Source: Paraburkholderia dinghuensis (GTDB lineage Bacteria > Pseudomonadota > Gammaproteobacteria > Burkholderiales > Burkholderiaceae). Taken from it: a stretch of DNA of 52,144 nt. The position numbers were made by a program, and so were the translations under genes. The stretch covers positions 1-52,144 of the forward strand of contig NZ_RQIS01000025.1 of the NCBI RefSeq assembly GCF_003837865.1, written 5' to 3'. Under the pieces are notes generated by a model. That model was not told where the DNA came from. It made no database searches and saw nothing but the letters and a program-made list of their open reading frames with translations. Below are positions 8,268 through 17,025 of the stretch, one piece after another (position 1 is the first letter of the stretch; every line of letters begins with the position of its first letter).

Positions 8268-9341
8268 ATGCTTACGATCGGCCGTCACACCCTGCGCAAC
8301 AACCTGTTCGTCGCCCCCATGGCAGGCGTCACGGACCGGCCGTTCCGCCAGCTGTGCAAGCGCCTCGGCGCGGGCTACGCGGTATCGGAGATGGTCGCGT
8401 CGAACGCGCAGCTCTGGAAGAGCGAGAAGACCATGCGCCGCGCCAATCACGCGGGCGAGGTCGAACCCATCGCCGTGCAGATCGCCGGCGCCGATCCCGA
8501 CATGATGGCCGAAGCCGCGCGCTACAACGTCGCGAACGGCGCGCAGATCATCGACATCAACATGGGCTGTCCGGCCAAAAAGGTGTGCAACGTCGCCGCG
8601 GGCTCGGCGCTGCTGCAGAACGAGCCGCTCGTCGCGCGCATCGTGAAGGCCGTGGTGGACGCCGTGGGCGTCGGCCCTGACGCGGTGCCCGTCACGCTCA
8701 AGATCCGCACGGGATGGGACCGCCAGAACCGGAACGCGCTGACGATCGCGCGCATCGCCGAGGATTGCGGCATCGCGATGCTGACCGTGCACGGCCGCAC
8801 GCGCGCCGACCTCTATCACGGCGAAGCCGAATACGAAACCATCGCTGCCGTGAAGGCCGCCGCGCGCATTCCCGTGGTCGCCAACGGCGACATCGCCACG
8901 CCGCAGCGGGCGCGCGACGTGCTGGCAAGCACCGGCGCCGACGCCATCATGATCGGGCGCGCGGCGCAGGGCCGCCCGTGGCTCTTTCGCGAGATCGACC
9001 ATTTCCTCGCCACCGGTGAGCTGCTGCCGCCGCCGCGCGTCGACGAAATCCAGTCGATCATGAATGAGCATCTCGAAGATCACTACGCGTTCTACGGCGA
9101 ATTTACCGGGGTGCGTACTGCGCGCAAGCATATCGGCTGGTACACTCGCGGCCTTTGCGGCGCCAACCTGTTCCGGCACCGTATGAACACGCTGGACACT
9201 ACACGAGAGCAACTTCTCGCCGTTAACCAGTTCTTCGACGAACAAAAGGCACGCTCGGATCGACTCGTCTACGAGGACGAGGACGAAACGGGCGCAGGCC
9301 GCGGTGACGAAATCGAATCAACCGATCGACTGGCAGCATGA
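8268..9341 (+). CDS. dusB: tRNA-dihydrouridine synthase B
   Basis: The 357-residue FMN enzyme reduces specific uridines in tRNA to dihydrouridine. Visible motifs: FVAPMAGVTDRPFRQLCKRL near the N-terminus, INMGCPAKKVCN with the catalytic cysteine, TVHGRTRADLYHG, and the phosphate-binding ANGDIATPQRARDVL and DAIMIGRAAQGRPW. Length fits DusB with a short acidic C-terminal extension (EDEDETGAG). It overlaps fis by four bases (ATGA), so the two are translationally coupled; the dusB-fis operon is conserved in beta- and gammaproteobacteria. Confidence 0.95.
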   Translation: MLTIGRHTLRNNLFVAPMAGVTDRPFRQLCKRLGAGYAVSEMVASNAQLWKSEKTMRRANHAGEVEPIAVQIAGADPDMMAEAARYNVANGAQIIDINMGCPAKKVCNVAAGSALLQNEPLVARIVKAVVDAVGVGPDAVPVTLKIRTGWDRQNRNALTIARIAEDCGIAMLTVHGRTRADLYHGEAEYETIAAVKAAARIPVVANGDIATPQRARDVLASTGADAIMIGRAAQGRPWLFREIDHFLATGELLPPPRVDEIQSIMNEHLEDHYAFYGEFTGVRTARKHIGWYTRGLCGANLFRHRMNTLDTTREQLLAVNQFFDEQKARSDRLVYEDEDETGAGRGDEIESTDRLAA

Positions 9342-9571
9342 GCAAGCACAACATCGAAAACTGCGTCCGCGAGAGCCTCGGCGTGTACTTCCAGGATCTC
9401 GACGGCTCCAACCCGCACGACGTGTATGAAATGGTGATTTCGATCGTCGAAAAACCGATGCTCGAGGTGGTGCTCGAGCAGGCCGGCGGCAACCAGTCGC
9501 TGGCCGCCGAGTATCTCGGCATCAACCGCAACACGCTGCGCAAGAAGCTCCAGCAGCACGGCCTGCTGTAG
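9338..9571 (+). CDS. fis: DNA-binding protein Fis
   Basis: The 77-residue nucleoid protein bends DNA and modulates rRNA and recombination functions. The C-terminal helix-turn-helix is clear (GGNQSLAAEYLGINRNTLRK, then KLQQHGLL). It is about 20 residues shorter than E. coli Fis, lacking part of the N-terminal arm, as is usual for betaproteobacterial Fis. It starts inside the dusB stop region. Confidence 0.93.
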   Translation: MSKHNIENCVRESLGVYFQDLDGSNPHDVYEMVISIVEKPMLEVVLEQAGGNQSLAAEYLGINRNTLRKKLQQHGLL

Positions 9572-9618
9572 GCGCTTCGGCCCAGCCCCCTCGATCCTTC
9601 CGGCTCCCCTCCTCCATC

Positions 9619-11184
9619 ATGATCAAGCAAGCGCTCATCTCCGTTTCCGACAAGTCGGGCATCGTCGACTTCGCGAAGTCGCTTTCATCGCTCGGCGTCA
9701 AGATCCTGTCGACCGGCGGCACCGCAAAACTGCTCGCGGACGCGGGCCTCCCTGTCACCGAAGTCGCCGACTACACCGGCTTCCCGGAAATGCTCGATGG
9801 GCGCGTGAAGACGCTGCACCCGAAGGTGCACGGCGGTATCCTCGCCCGCCGCGACCTGCCCGAGCACATGGCCGCGCTGGAAAAGCACGATATCCCGACC
9901 ATCGATCTGCTGGTGGTGAACCTGTATCCGTTCGTCCAGACCGTTTCGAAAGACGAGTGCACGCTGGAAGACGCGATCGAGAACATCGACATCGGCGGCC
10001 CGACGATGCTGCGCTCGGCGGCGAAGAATCATCGCGACGTGACCGTCGTGGTCGATCCCGTCGATTACGCTGCGGTCCTCGACGAAATGCGCGCTAACGG
10101 CAACAACGTGAGCTACGCGACGAACTTCCGCCTCGCGACCAAGGTGTTCGCGCACACGGCGCAGTACGACGGCGCGATCACGAACTACCTCACGAGCCTC
10201 ACGTCCGAACTCGACCACAAGTCGCGCAACACGTATCCGGCCGTGCTGAACCTCGCGTTCGACAAGGTGCAGGACCTGCGCTACGGCGAAAACCCGCACC
10301 AGAGCGCAGCGTTCTTCCGCGACATCAGCACGCCCGCCGGCGCGCTCGCGAACTACAAGCAGTTGCAGGGCAAGGAACTGTCGTACAACAACATCGCCGA
10401 CTCGGACGCGGCATGGGAATGCGTGAAGACGTTCGACGTGCCCGCCTGCGTGATCGTCAAGCACGCGAATCCGTGCGGCGTGGCCGTGGGCGCCGATGCG
10501 CACGAAGCGTATTCGAAGGCGTTCCAGACCGATCCGACGTCGGCGTTCGGCGGCATCATCGCGTTCAACCGCGAAGTCGATGAAGCGGCGGCGCAGGCCG
10601 TCAGCAAGCAGTTCGTCGAAGTGCTGATCGCGCCGTCGTTCTCGGACGCCGCGAAGACCGTGTTTGCCGCGAAGCAGAACGTGCGTCTGCTCGAAATCGC
10701 CCTCGGCGACGGTCACAACGCGTTCGATCTGAAGCGTGTCGGCGGCGGCCTGCTCGTGCAGTCGCTCGACTCGAAGAACGTGCAGCCGCACGAACTGCGC
10801 GTCGTGACGAAGCGTCATCCGACGCCGAAGGAAATGGACGATCTGCTCTTCGCCTGGCGCGTCGCCAAGTTCGTGAAGTCGAACGCGATCGTGTTCTGCG
10901 CGAACGGCATGACGATGGGCGTCGGCGCGGGCCAGATGAGCCGTGTGGATTCGGCGCGCATCGCGAGCATCAAGGCTGAAAACGCGGGTCTCAAGCTCAC
11001 GGGTTCGGCCGTGGCGTCGGACGCGTTCTTCCCGTTCCGCGACGGTCTCGACGTGGTGGTGAACGCCGGCGCGACCTGCGTGATCCAGCCGGGCGGCTCG
11101 ATGCGCGACGACGAGGTGATCGCCGCCGCCGACGAGCACAACATCGCCATGGTCATGACGGGCATCCGCCATTTCCGTCACTAA
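9619..11184 (+). CDS. purH: Bifunctional AICAR formyltransferase / IMP cyclohydrolase
   Basis: The 521-residue enzyme performs the last two steps of IMP synthesis. The N-terminal MGS-like cyclohydrolase domain (about 1-150) begins IKQALISVSDKSGIVDFAKS and contains LSTGGTAKLLADAG and HPKVHGGILARR. The C-terminal formyltransferase domain contains the catalytic Lys-His in VKHANPCGVAVG. Length matches the family. It lies 47 bases after fis in the same direction and ends before a clear intrinsic terminator. Confidence 0.97.
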   Translation: MIKQALISVSDKSGIVDFAKSLSSLGVKILSTGGTAKLLADAGLPVTEVADYTGFPEMLDGRVKTLHPKVHGGILARRDLPEHMAALEKHDIPTIDLLVVNLYPFVQTVSKDECTLEDAIENIDIGGPTMLRSAAKNHRDVTVVVDPVDYAAVLDEMRANGNNVSYATNFRLATKVFAHTAQYDGAITNYLTSLTSELDHKSRNTYPAVLNLAFDKVQDLRYGENPHQSAAFFRDISTPAGALANYKQLQGKELSYNNIADSDAAWECVKTFDVPACVIVKHANPCGVAVGADAHEAYSKAFQTDPTSAFGGIIAFNREVDEAAAQAVSKQFVEVLIAPSFSDAAKTVFAAKQNVRLLEIALGDGHNAFDLKRVGGGLLVQSLDSKNVQPHELRVVTKRHPTPKEMDDLLFAWRVAKFVKSNAIVFCANGMTMGVGAGQMSRVDSARIASIKAENAGLKLTGSAVASDAFFPFRDGLDVVVNAGATCVIQPGGSMRDDEVIAAADEHNIAMVMTGIRHFRH

Positions 11185-11240
11185 GCGGCAAACCTTCGGA
11201 GCGCGTTGCAATGCGCGCCGTATCGCCCGAATAGCCCCGA

Positions 11241-11275
11241 AAACCCGCCGGACTTCGCGTCCCGCGGGTTTTTTT
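11241..11275 (+). terminator. Intrinsic terminator after purH
   Basis: AAACCCGC (11241-11248) pairs with GCGGGTTT (11264-11271) and is followed by an uninterrupted run of T to 11275. It separates the dusB-fis-purH transcript from ruvC. Confidence 0.85.
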
Positions 11276-11349
11276 GCGCACCTTCAATGCTCGCGGTGCG
11301 GTTGCCGTTCGTTGTACCATCGCAGGCACATTTGTTATTCCCGGCCTTC

Positions 11350-11892
11350 ATGAGAATCATTGGCATCGACCCCGGCTTGCGCGTCACCGGCTTCGGCGTG
11401 ATCGAGCGTCACGGCCATCAGCTCACGTATGTCGCGAGCGGCGTGATCCGCACCGGCGATGCCGACCTGCCCACGCGTCTCGGCATCATCTTCGAAGGCG
11501 TCTCCACGCTGATCCGCCAGCACGCGCCCGATACGGCCGCGATCGAAAAAGTGTTCGTCAACGTCAATCCGCAATCGACGCTGCTGCTCGGTCAGGCGCG
11601 CGGCGCGGCAATCTGCGGGCTCGTGTCGGGCGGCGTGCCCGTCGCCGAATACACCGCGCTGCAGCTCAAGCAGGCCGTGGTGGGCTACGGCCGAGCGACC
11701 AAAGAGCAGATGCAGCAAATGGTCGTGCGCCTCCTGAACCTCTCGGGCACACCGGGCACCGACGCCGCCGACGCGCTCGGCATGGCCATCTGCCACGCGC
11801 ATGGCGGCGACACGCTCGCGGCACTTGGCGAACTTGCGCCATCGCTCGCGAAAAAGGGCATACGCGTGCGGCGCGGGCGGCTCATCGGCTAA
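11350..11892 (+). CDS. ruvC: Holliday junction endonuclease RuvC
   Basis: The 180-residue endonuclease resolves Holliday junctions with RuvAB. ATG at 11350 gives the canonical start MRIIGIDPGLRVTGFG, where the Asp in GIDPG is a catalytic ligand. Further acidic residues are in AIEKVFVNVNPQST and GTDAADALGMAICHA. Length is typical. The open frame upstream to 11206 crosses the purH terminator and is rejected. In most relatives ruvC is followed directly by ruvA; here a toxin-antitoxin pair intervenes. Confidence 0.95.
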   Translation: MRIIGIDPGLRVTGFGVIERHGHQLTYVASGVIRTGDADLPTRLGIIFEGVSTLIRQHAPDTAAIEKVFVNVNPQSTLLLGQARGAAICGLVSGGVPVAEYTALQLKQAVVGYGRATKEQMQQMVVRLLNLSGTPGTDAADALGMAICHAHGGDTLAALGELAPSLAKKGIRVRRGRLIG

Positions 11893-11948
11893 CCCATGGC
11901 GGGCGATTACGCGTCGAGGCAGACCCGCCGTTGCCGCAGGACCGATAA

Positions 11949-11965
11949 TGGTCTATATTTGGTCT
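11949..11965 (+). promoter_or_regulatory. Putative promoter/operator of the phd-parE-type module
   Basis: Two direct TGGTCT repeats (11949-11954 and 11960-11965) lie 11 bases apart, one helical turn, and a -10-like TATATT lies between them. This would fit autoregulation by the antitoxin, which is usual for such modules. No binding data can be seen in sequence. Confidence 0.4.
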
Positions 11966-11990
11966 TCCTCGCATCATAATGGAGCCGCTG

Positions 11991-12275
11991 ATGCATATCG
12001 CCGATCACGTGAAACCAATCAGCTACCTCAAAAGCGAAGCTGCGCAGATCGTCAAGGACCTGACCGACTCCGGCGAGCCGCTCATCATTACCCAGAATGG
12101 CGAGGCCAAACTCGTCGTTCAGGACGTCCGCAGCTACGAGGCAACGCAACAGACCCTTGCGCTCCTGAAGATCCTGGCCATCGGTCAAAAGCAGATTGAG
12201 CGTAACGACCACGTCGACGGGGACGAATTCTTCGCAGAACTGAATGAACTCGATCGCCTCGAAAAGCTTCGCTGA
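11991..12275 (+). CDS. Phd/YefM-family antitoxin
   Basis: The 94-residue product shows the Phd/YefM DNA-binding fold: VKPISYLKSEAAQIVKDL then GEPLIITQNGEAKLVVQDV. The acidic C-terminal tail (DGDEFFAELNELDRLEKL) would wrap the toxin. ATG at 11991 is preferred to ATG at 11979 because GGAG sits six bases before it; the longer form would place the ribosome binding site inside the gene. The antitoxin overlaps the toxin start by one base (TGATG), giving translational coupling. It should neutralise the following ParE-like toxin and repress the operon. Confidence 0.85.
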   Translation: MHIADHVKPISYLKSEAAQIVKDLTDSGEPLIITQNGEAKLVVQDVRSYEATQQTLALLKILAIGQKQIERNDHVDGDEFFAELNELDRLEKLR

Positions 12276-12613
12276 TGCCTGCCGCACTGCTGAATTACCG
12301 CATCCTGCCGACAGCCCGCATCGGCCTTGATGAACTGAGAAGTTACGTCGTCCACTCATTCGGATGGGAGGCATGGCGTCAAACGTCGACGCAGATTCAG
12401 GATACGATCGCGCACATTCGCCAGTTTCCCGAAAGTGGCCATGTGCCCGTCGAACTCGAAGGCTTCGGCGATGACAGGTATCGGCAGGCGCTCTCCGGCA
12501 AGAACCGGATCATCTATCAACTGCGAAACGAGACGATTTTCATCCATCTCGTCATCGACGCACGACGCGACTTGCAGGCCCTGCTCCAAAGGATCGTGCT
12601 TCGGCTGATGTGA
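12275..12613 (+). CDS. RelE/ParE-family toxin
   Basis: The 112-residue product has the RelE/ParE fold: an N-terminal helical pair (TARIGLDELRSYVVHSFGWE) and the C-terminal strands RYRQALSGKNRIIYQLRNET and IFIHLVIDARRDLQALL. The conserved Arg in NRIIY and the ARRDLQ region match ParE-like members. Targets in the family are gyrase (ParE) or mRNA on the ribosome (RelE); which applies here cannot be decided. It is directly coupled to the antitoxin and lies between ruvC and ruvA. Confidence 0.85.
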   Translation: MPAALLNYRILPTARIGLDELRSYVVHSFGWEAWRQTSTQIQDTIAHIRQFPESGHVPVELEGFGDDRYRQALSGKNRIIYQLRNETIFIHLVIDARRDLQALLQRIVLRLM

Positions 12614-12701
12614 GCCGGCGCGAGGCAACGCGCTCTCCCCGGTGCGCCTATGCGCCACGCGCTCCGCTACACTCACGCTTTCTCCCACCACTGAATCCGC
12701 C

Positions 12702-13283
12702 ATGATCGGTCGCATCGCCGGCGTCCTGCTGGAAAAAAATCCGCCGCACCTGCTCGTCGACTGCAACGGTGTCGGCTACGAAATCGACGTGCCTATGAGC
12801 ACGTTCTACAACCTGCCCGGCACCGGCGAGAAACTCGTGCTGCTCACGCACATGATCGTGCGAGAGGACGCGCATCTGCTCTACGGCTTCGGCACGCAAC
12901 AGGAACGCACGACGTTTCGCGAACTGCTCAAGATCACGGGCATCGGCGCGCGTATGGCGCTCGCGGTGCTCTCGGGCATGAGCGTGCATGAGCTTTCGCA
13001 GGCCGTGACGCTGCAGGATGCGGCGCGGCTCACGCGCGTGCCCGGCATCGGCAAGAAGACCGCCGAGCGTCTGCTGCTCGAACTGAAGGGCAAGCTCGGC
13101 GCGGACCTCGGCGCCATGGCCGCAGCCGCTTCGCCGTCCGATCACGCCAACGACATCCTCAACGCCCTGCTCGCACTCGGCTATTCGGAGAAAGAGGCGC
13201 TTGCGGCGATCAAGAACGTGCCGGCGGGCACGGGCGTGTCCGAGGGAATCAAGCTCTCGCTGAAGGCGCTCTCGAAGGCCTGA
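12702..13283 (+). CDS. ruvA: Holliday junction branch-migration protein RuvA
   Basis: The 193-residue protein binds four-way junctions as a tetramer and loads RuvB. It begins MIGRIAGVLLEKNPPHLLVD. Two helix-hairpin-helix motifs are visible: LLKITGIGARMALAVLSG and RLTRVPGIGKKTAERLLLEL. The C-terminal domain that contacts RuvB is present (DILNALLALGYSEKEALAAI). ATG at 12702 gives normal length; the upstream ATG at 12642 is rejected. Confidence 0.96.
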   Translation: MIGRIAGVLLEKNPPHLLVDCNGVGYEIDVPMSTFYNLPGTGEKLVLLTHMIVREDAHLLYGFGTQQERTTFRELLKITGIGARMALAVLSGMSVHELSQAVTLQDAARLTRVPGIGKKTAERLLLELKGKLGADLGAMAAAASPSDHANDILNALLALGYSEKEALAAIKNVPAGTGVSEGIKLSLKALSKA

Positions 13284-13392
13284 CGCCCACGCCCGCCGAC
13301 GCGCGACAGCCACGTTGCGCGTAGCGTCCAGACCGTGAACAGCGGCTTGCGGCACAACTTCCCGGGCGATCCGCCCGCGCTCCCTCGCGCGG

Positions 13393-13398
13393 TACAAT
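13393..13398 (+). promoter_or_regulatory. -10 element directly before ruvB (leaderless pattern)
   Basis: TACAAT at 13393-13398 ends six bases before the ruvB ATG at 13405. There is no ribosome binding site. The local sequence TACAATCGC is the same as before pepP. A convincing -35 is not seen. Confidence 0.4.
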
Positions 13399-13404
13399 CG
13401 CTCC

Positions 13405-14481
13405 ATGATCGAAACCGACAAACTCGCCGCAAACCGCGCCAGCACTGAACGCGTGATCGACGCTGCGCCGACCTCGCCCAATGAGGAGGCGTTCGAACGC
13501 GCGCTGCGACCGCGCCATCTCGACGAATATGTCGGCCAGGAAAAGATACGCGGCCAACTCGAGATCTTCATCGAGGCCGCGAAGCGCCGCTCCGAGCCTC
13601 TCGATCACGTGCTGCTGTTCGGGCCGCCGGGCCTCGGCAAGACCACGCTAGCGCACATCATCGCACGCGAAATGGGGGTCAATCTTCGGCAGACGTCGGG
13701 GCCGGTGCTGGAGCGCGCAGGCGACCTTGCCGCCCTGCTCACGAACCTCGAAGCCAACGACGTGCTCTTCATCGACGAAATTCACCGGCTCTCGCCGGTC
13801 GTCGAGGAAATTCTCTATCCGGCGCTCGAGGACTACCAGATCGACATCATGATCGGCGAAGGGCCCGCTGCGCGCAGCGTGAAGCTCGACCTGCAGCCGT
13901 TCACGCTGGTCGGCGCGACCACGCGCGCGGGCATGCTCACGAACCCGCTGCGCGACCGTTTCGGCATCGTCTCGCGGCTGGAGTTCTACAACGCGAGCGA
14001 GTTGAGCCGCATCGTGCAGCGTTCCGCGTCGCTGCTCGGCGCGCACATCCATCCCGACGGCGCGCTCGAAATCGCGCGCCGCGCGCGCGGCACGCCGCGT
14101 ATCGCGAACCGCCTGCTGCGCCGTGTGCGCGACTACGCCGAAGTGAAGGCCGACGGCTCGATCACCGCCACCGTTGCCGACGCCGCGCTCAAGATGCTCG
14201 ACGTGGATCCGGTCGGCTTCGACCTCATGGACCGCAAGCTGCTCGAGGCGATCCTGCACAAGTTCGACGGCGGACCGGTCGGCATCGACAATCTGGCTGC
14301 GGCGATCGGTGAGGAACGCGACACGATCGAAGACGTGCTCGAACCGTACCTGATCCAGCAGGGCTATCTGCAACGCACGCCGCGCGGGCGCGTCGCGACG
14401 CTGCTCACCTATCGCCATTTCGGGCTCGCCGCGCCGGATTCTGCCGCCTCGGGCGGCCTCTGGGACCCGAACGCGTCCTGA
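13405..14481 (+). CDS. ruvB: Holliday junction DNA helicase RuvB
   Basis: The 358-residue AAA+ motor drives branch migration with RuvA. Walker A is LLFGPPGLGKTTLAHI, Walker B is VLFIDEIHRLSP, the arginine-finger region is LRDRFGIVSRLEFY, and the C-terminal winged helix includes EPYLIQQGYLQRTPRGR. Length fits the family. It is separated from ruvA by about 120 bases that carry a -10 element, so it may have its own transcript. Confidence 0.97.
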   Translation: MIETDKLAANRASTERVIDAAPTSPNEEAFERALRPRHLDEYVGQEKIRGQLEIFIEAAKRRSEPLDHVLLFGPPGLGKTTLAHIIAREMGVNLRQTSGPVLERAGDLAALLTNLEANDVLFIDEIHRLSPVVEEILYPALEDYQIDIMIGEGPAARSVKLDLQPFTLVGATTRAGMLTNPLRDRFGIVSRLEFYNASELSRIVQRSASLLGAHIHPDGALEIARRARGTPRIANRLLRRVRDYAEVKADGSITATVADAALKMLDVDPVGFDLMDRKLLEAILHKFDGGPVGIDNLAAAIGEERDTIEDVLEPYLIQQGYLQRTPRGRVATLLTYRHFGLAAPDSAASGGLWDPNAS

Positions 14482-14509
14482 TACGCGACCGGGCCTGAGT
14501 GAATACGCG

Positions 14510-15454
14510 ATGTCCGAACAACACGCCGGCCGCCGCCACGACGCCCCCGAACCCACGGGGCTCGCCGCACAGCTTGCGCACCGCGTGCGCATGGTGCTCG
14601 CCGAGAGCGTGACTCACCTCACCACGGGCAGCGGCCCGAAACTCGACTACTCCGCGCCGCCTGGTGATCCCGGCCTCTTCGGCCCTGACGCCGTGTGCTG
14701 GAAGGTGCACGCCGATTTCGCGTCGATGATGGCGGGCGGCGTCAGCGCGCTCCTGCTGCAGTCGTTGCATCCGCTCGCGCTCGCGGGCGTGTGGGATCAC
14801 TCGACGTTCCGCAGCGACATTCTCGGCCGGCTGCGCCGCACCGCGACGTTCATCGCAGGCACGACCTACGGCAGCCGCGCCGATGCACTCGCGCTGATCG
14901 AGCGCGTCAAGACGATCCACGAGGGCGTGACCGGCACGGCGCCGGACGGCCGCCCGTATCGCGCAAGCGACCCCGCGTTGTTGACCTGGGTGCATGTGGC
15001 CGAAGTGTCGAGTTTTCTCGCGGCGCATTTGCGCTACGTGAACCCTTCACTGCCGGAGGCGCTGCAGGACCAGTATTACGAGGAGACGTCGCGCATCGCG
15101 CGGCTCCTTGGCGCGACCGACGTACCCGCTTCACGCGCCGAGGTCGCAGCTTACCTGCGCGCGATGCAGCCCGAGCTGGTGGCGAGCGAGCGCACACGCG
15201 AAGTCGTGCGCGTGCTGATGAACGCGCCCGCGCCGCGGCCAGCCATGCGTCCGGCGGGCATGCTGATGCGGCACGCCGGCATCGACTTGCTGCCGCCGTT
15301 CGCGCAGCAAGTGCTCGGCTTCGATCGCTTTGCCTTCGTGCGCCACGCGCTCGTGCGGCCGGGCATGCGCACGGTCGCGCCCGTGCTGCGCTGGGCGCTC
15401 GTCAACGGCGTATCGAAACGGGCGCGGCGGCGAGCAGCGGCCAGGCCACACTAA
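14510..15454 (+). CDS. MpaB/DUF2236 family oxygenase-like protein
   Basis: The 314-residue product belongs to the DUF2236 (MpaB-like) family, related to latex-clearing haem oxygenases and MpaB. Typical stretches are VCWKVHADFASMMAGGVSAL, QSLHPLALAGVWDHSTF, RRTATFIAGTTYGSRADALA and LLTWVHVAEVSSFLAAHLR; the His in WVHVAE is a plausible haem ligand by family analogy. It starts 28 bases after ruvB in the same direction, so it may be co-transcribed, although no link with recombination is known. Substrate unknown. Confidence 0.75.
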   Translation: MSEQHAGRRHDAPEPTGLAAQLAHRVRMVLAESVTHLTTGSGPKLDYSAPPGDPGLFGPDAVCWKVHADFASMMAGGVSALLLQSLHPLALAGVWDHSTFRSDILGRLRRTATFIAGTTYGSRADALALIERVKTIHEGVTGTAPDGRPYRASDPALLTWVHVAEVSSFLAAHLRYVNPSLPEALQDQYYEETSRIARLLGATDVPASRAEVAAYLRAMQPELVASERTREVVRVLMNAPAPRPAMRPAGMLMRHAGIDLLPPFAQQVLGFDRFAFVRHALVRPGMRTVAPVLRWALVNGVSKRARRRAAARPH

Positions 15455-15475
15455 CGCCAGGCGCCCTGAAAGCAG

Positions 15476-15507
15476 AACGGCCAACCCGCAAATGCCGGTT
15501 GGCCGTT
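15476..15507. terminator. Bidirectional intrinsic terminator
   Basis: AACGGCCAACC (15476-15486) pairs with GGTTGGCCGTT (15497-15507) and is followed by T-rich sequence on the plus strand. It lies between the convergent oxygenase-like gene and the binding-protein gene and could end transcripts from both sides. Confidence 0.75.
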
Positions 15508-15566
15508 TTCGTCACGCGTCGGTCACGCATTCGCGTGACACCGTGCGCCTTGCGGCGCACACCGTC

Positions 15567-16712
15567 TTACATCTTCACCACGTCGAGCAGCGTCTTCTTG
15601 CCCGCCTTGTAGTTGTAGAGCGAGATCACGCCGTGCTTGAGGTCGCCCTTCGAGTCGAACGTCGTCTCGCCGATCACGCCCTTGTAGTCGGTGCCCGGAA
15701 TCGCCGCGAGGATCTTCGCCGGATCGGTCGAGTTCGCACGCTTCATCGCGTCGACGACGATATACACCGCGTCATACGTGAACGGCGCATCGAATTCGAT
15801 TGCGTGACCGAAGTGCTTCTCGTACTTCGCTGCGAACGCTGCACCGCCGTCCATGCGCTCGAGAGCCATACCGGCCTGCGAGCACACGACGTTGTCGGCT
15901 GCCGCGCCCGCGAGCTGCGCGAGGCTTTCCGTGCAGACGCCGTCGCCCGAAAGCACCTTCGCGCGCAGGCCGAGCTGCTTCGACTGCTTCGCAAACGGGC
16001 CGCCCGTGGCGTCCATGCCGCCGTACATGATCGCGTCGGGGTTTTCGCCCTTGATCTTCGTGAGAATCGCGCGGAAGTCCACAGCCTTGTCGTTCGTCGC
16101 GTCATGCGACAGCACCTTCAGGCCGAGCGACTTGGCGGTCTTCTCGAACTCGTTCGCGAGGCCCTGGCCGTAAGCGGTCGAATCGTCGACGATCGCAACG
16201 CTCTTCACGTTCAGCGTCTTTGCTGCGTAGTTGGCGAGTGCCGGACCTTGCTGCGCATCGGTCGCGACGACACGGTAGGTCGTCTTGAAGCCTTGCTGCG
16301 TGTAGGCCGGGTTCGTCGACGACGGCGAGATCTGCACGATGCCCGCATCGCTGTAGATCTTCGAAGCCGGAATCGAAGCGCCCGAGTTCAGGTGGCCAAT
16401 CACCGCGACGACCTTGTCGTCGACGAGCTTCTGCGCCACCTGGGTGGCCTGACGCGGGTCAGCGCCATCGTCCTGTCCGTCGAGCTGCAGCGTGACCTTC
16501 TGACCGCCGATCGTGAGGCCCTTCGCGTTGATTTCCTCGATGGCGAGGCGGGCACCGTTCTCGTTGTCCTTGCCGAGGTGCGCCGAACCGCCGGTGAGCG
16601 GGCCGACGTGACCGATCTTGACGACCTGGTCGGCGGATGCGTTGGCGGACATTGCTGCGAGCGCAACAACTGCGGCGCTGACCGGCAGCAGCTTGTGAAG
16701 CTTGAACGTCAT
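15567..16712 (-). CDS. Branched-chain amino acid ABC transporter substrate-binding protein
   Basis: The 381-residue periplasmic binding protein is of the LivJ/LivK type. The signal peptide is clear (MTFKLHKLLPVSAAVVALAA, cleaved after ASA), followed by VVKIGHVGPLTGGSAHLGKD, the usual mature start. Two cysteines (GDGVCTES and NVVCSQAG) probably form the family disulphide. ATG at 16712 is chosen for the signal peptide and the GGAG site just upstream; the open frame to 16832 is rejected. No membrane or ATPase liv genes are adjacent, so it is an orphan binding protein that would work with a transporter encoded elsewhere. Confidence 0.93.
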   Translation of the reverse strand: MTFKLHKLLPVSAAVVALAAMSANASADQVVKIGHVGPLTGGSAHLGKDNENGARLAIEEINAKGLTIGGQKVTLQLDGQDDGADPRQATQVAQKLVDDKVVAVIGHLNSGASIPASKIYSDAGIVQISPSSTNPAYTQQGFKTTYRVVATDAQQGPALANYAAKTLNVKSVAIVDDSTAYGQGLANEFEKTAKSLGLKVLSHDATNDKAVDFRAILTKIKGENPDAIMYGGMDATGGPFAKQSKQLGLRAKVLSGDGVCTESLAQLAGAAADNVVCSQAGMALERMDGGAAFAAKYEKHFGHAIEFDAPFTYDAVYIVVDAMKRANSTDPAKILAAIPGTDYKGVIGETTFDSKGDLKHGVISLYNYKAGKKTLLDVVKM

Positions 16713-17025
16713 TTGAATCTCCTGCGACTTTTTTTGAAAACTACCTGGCATTTGAACCTTTGCACGCCCCGGCGCGGCACGCGCGCGTCCTCTATAACGC
16801 GCGGCCGGCGCCCGCCGCCGCGGGGGAAACAACGTCGGAGCACCCGATGGCCGAAGCGGAGCAAAGCTCAGAAGAATGTTATCAGCCCGCCCTTGTTTCA
16901 GGTTGGCAATCGGAATGGGGCCGTAAGACGTTGCTGAGGCAAGTTGAAGCTATCGCAAAAAAGTCATTGCACCTGCGGTCGTGGCTGCAAGACATGAAGG
17001 GAGGCGGATGCGTCAGCGTTCCGGT
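16713..17025. other. Intergenic region, probable binding-protein promoter
   Basis: About 310 bases between two minus-strand genes. It should hold the promoter of the binding-protein gene, but no single convincing -35/-10 pair was picked out. No small gene or RNA was recognised. Confidence 0.3.

Noticed and set aside
9685..11211. 508-codon minus-strand frame opposite purH
   Set aside because: Antisense shadow; purH is certain from its motifs and length.
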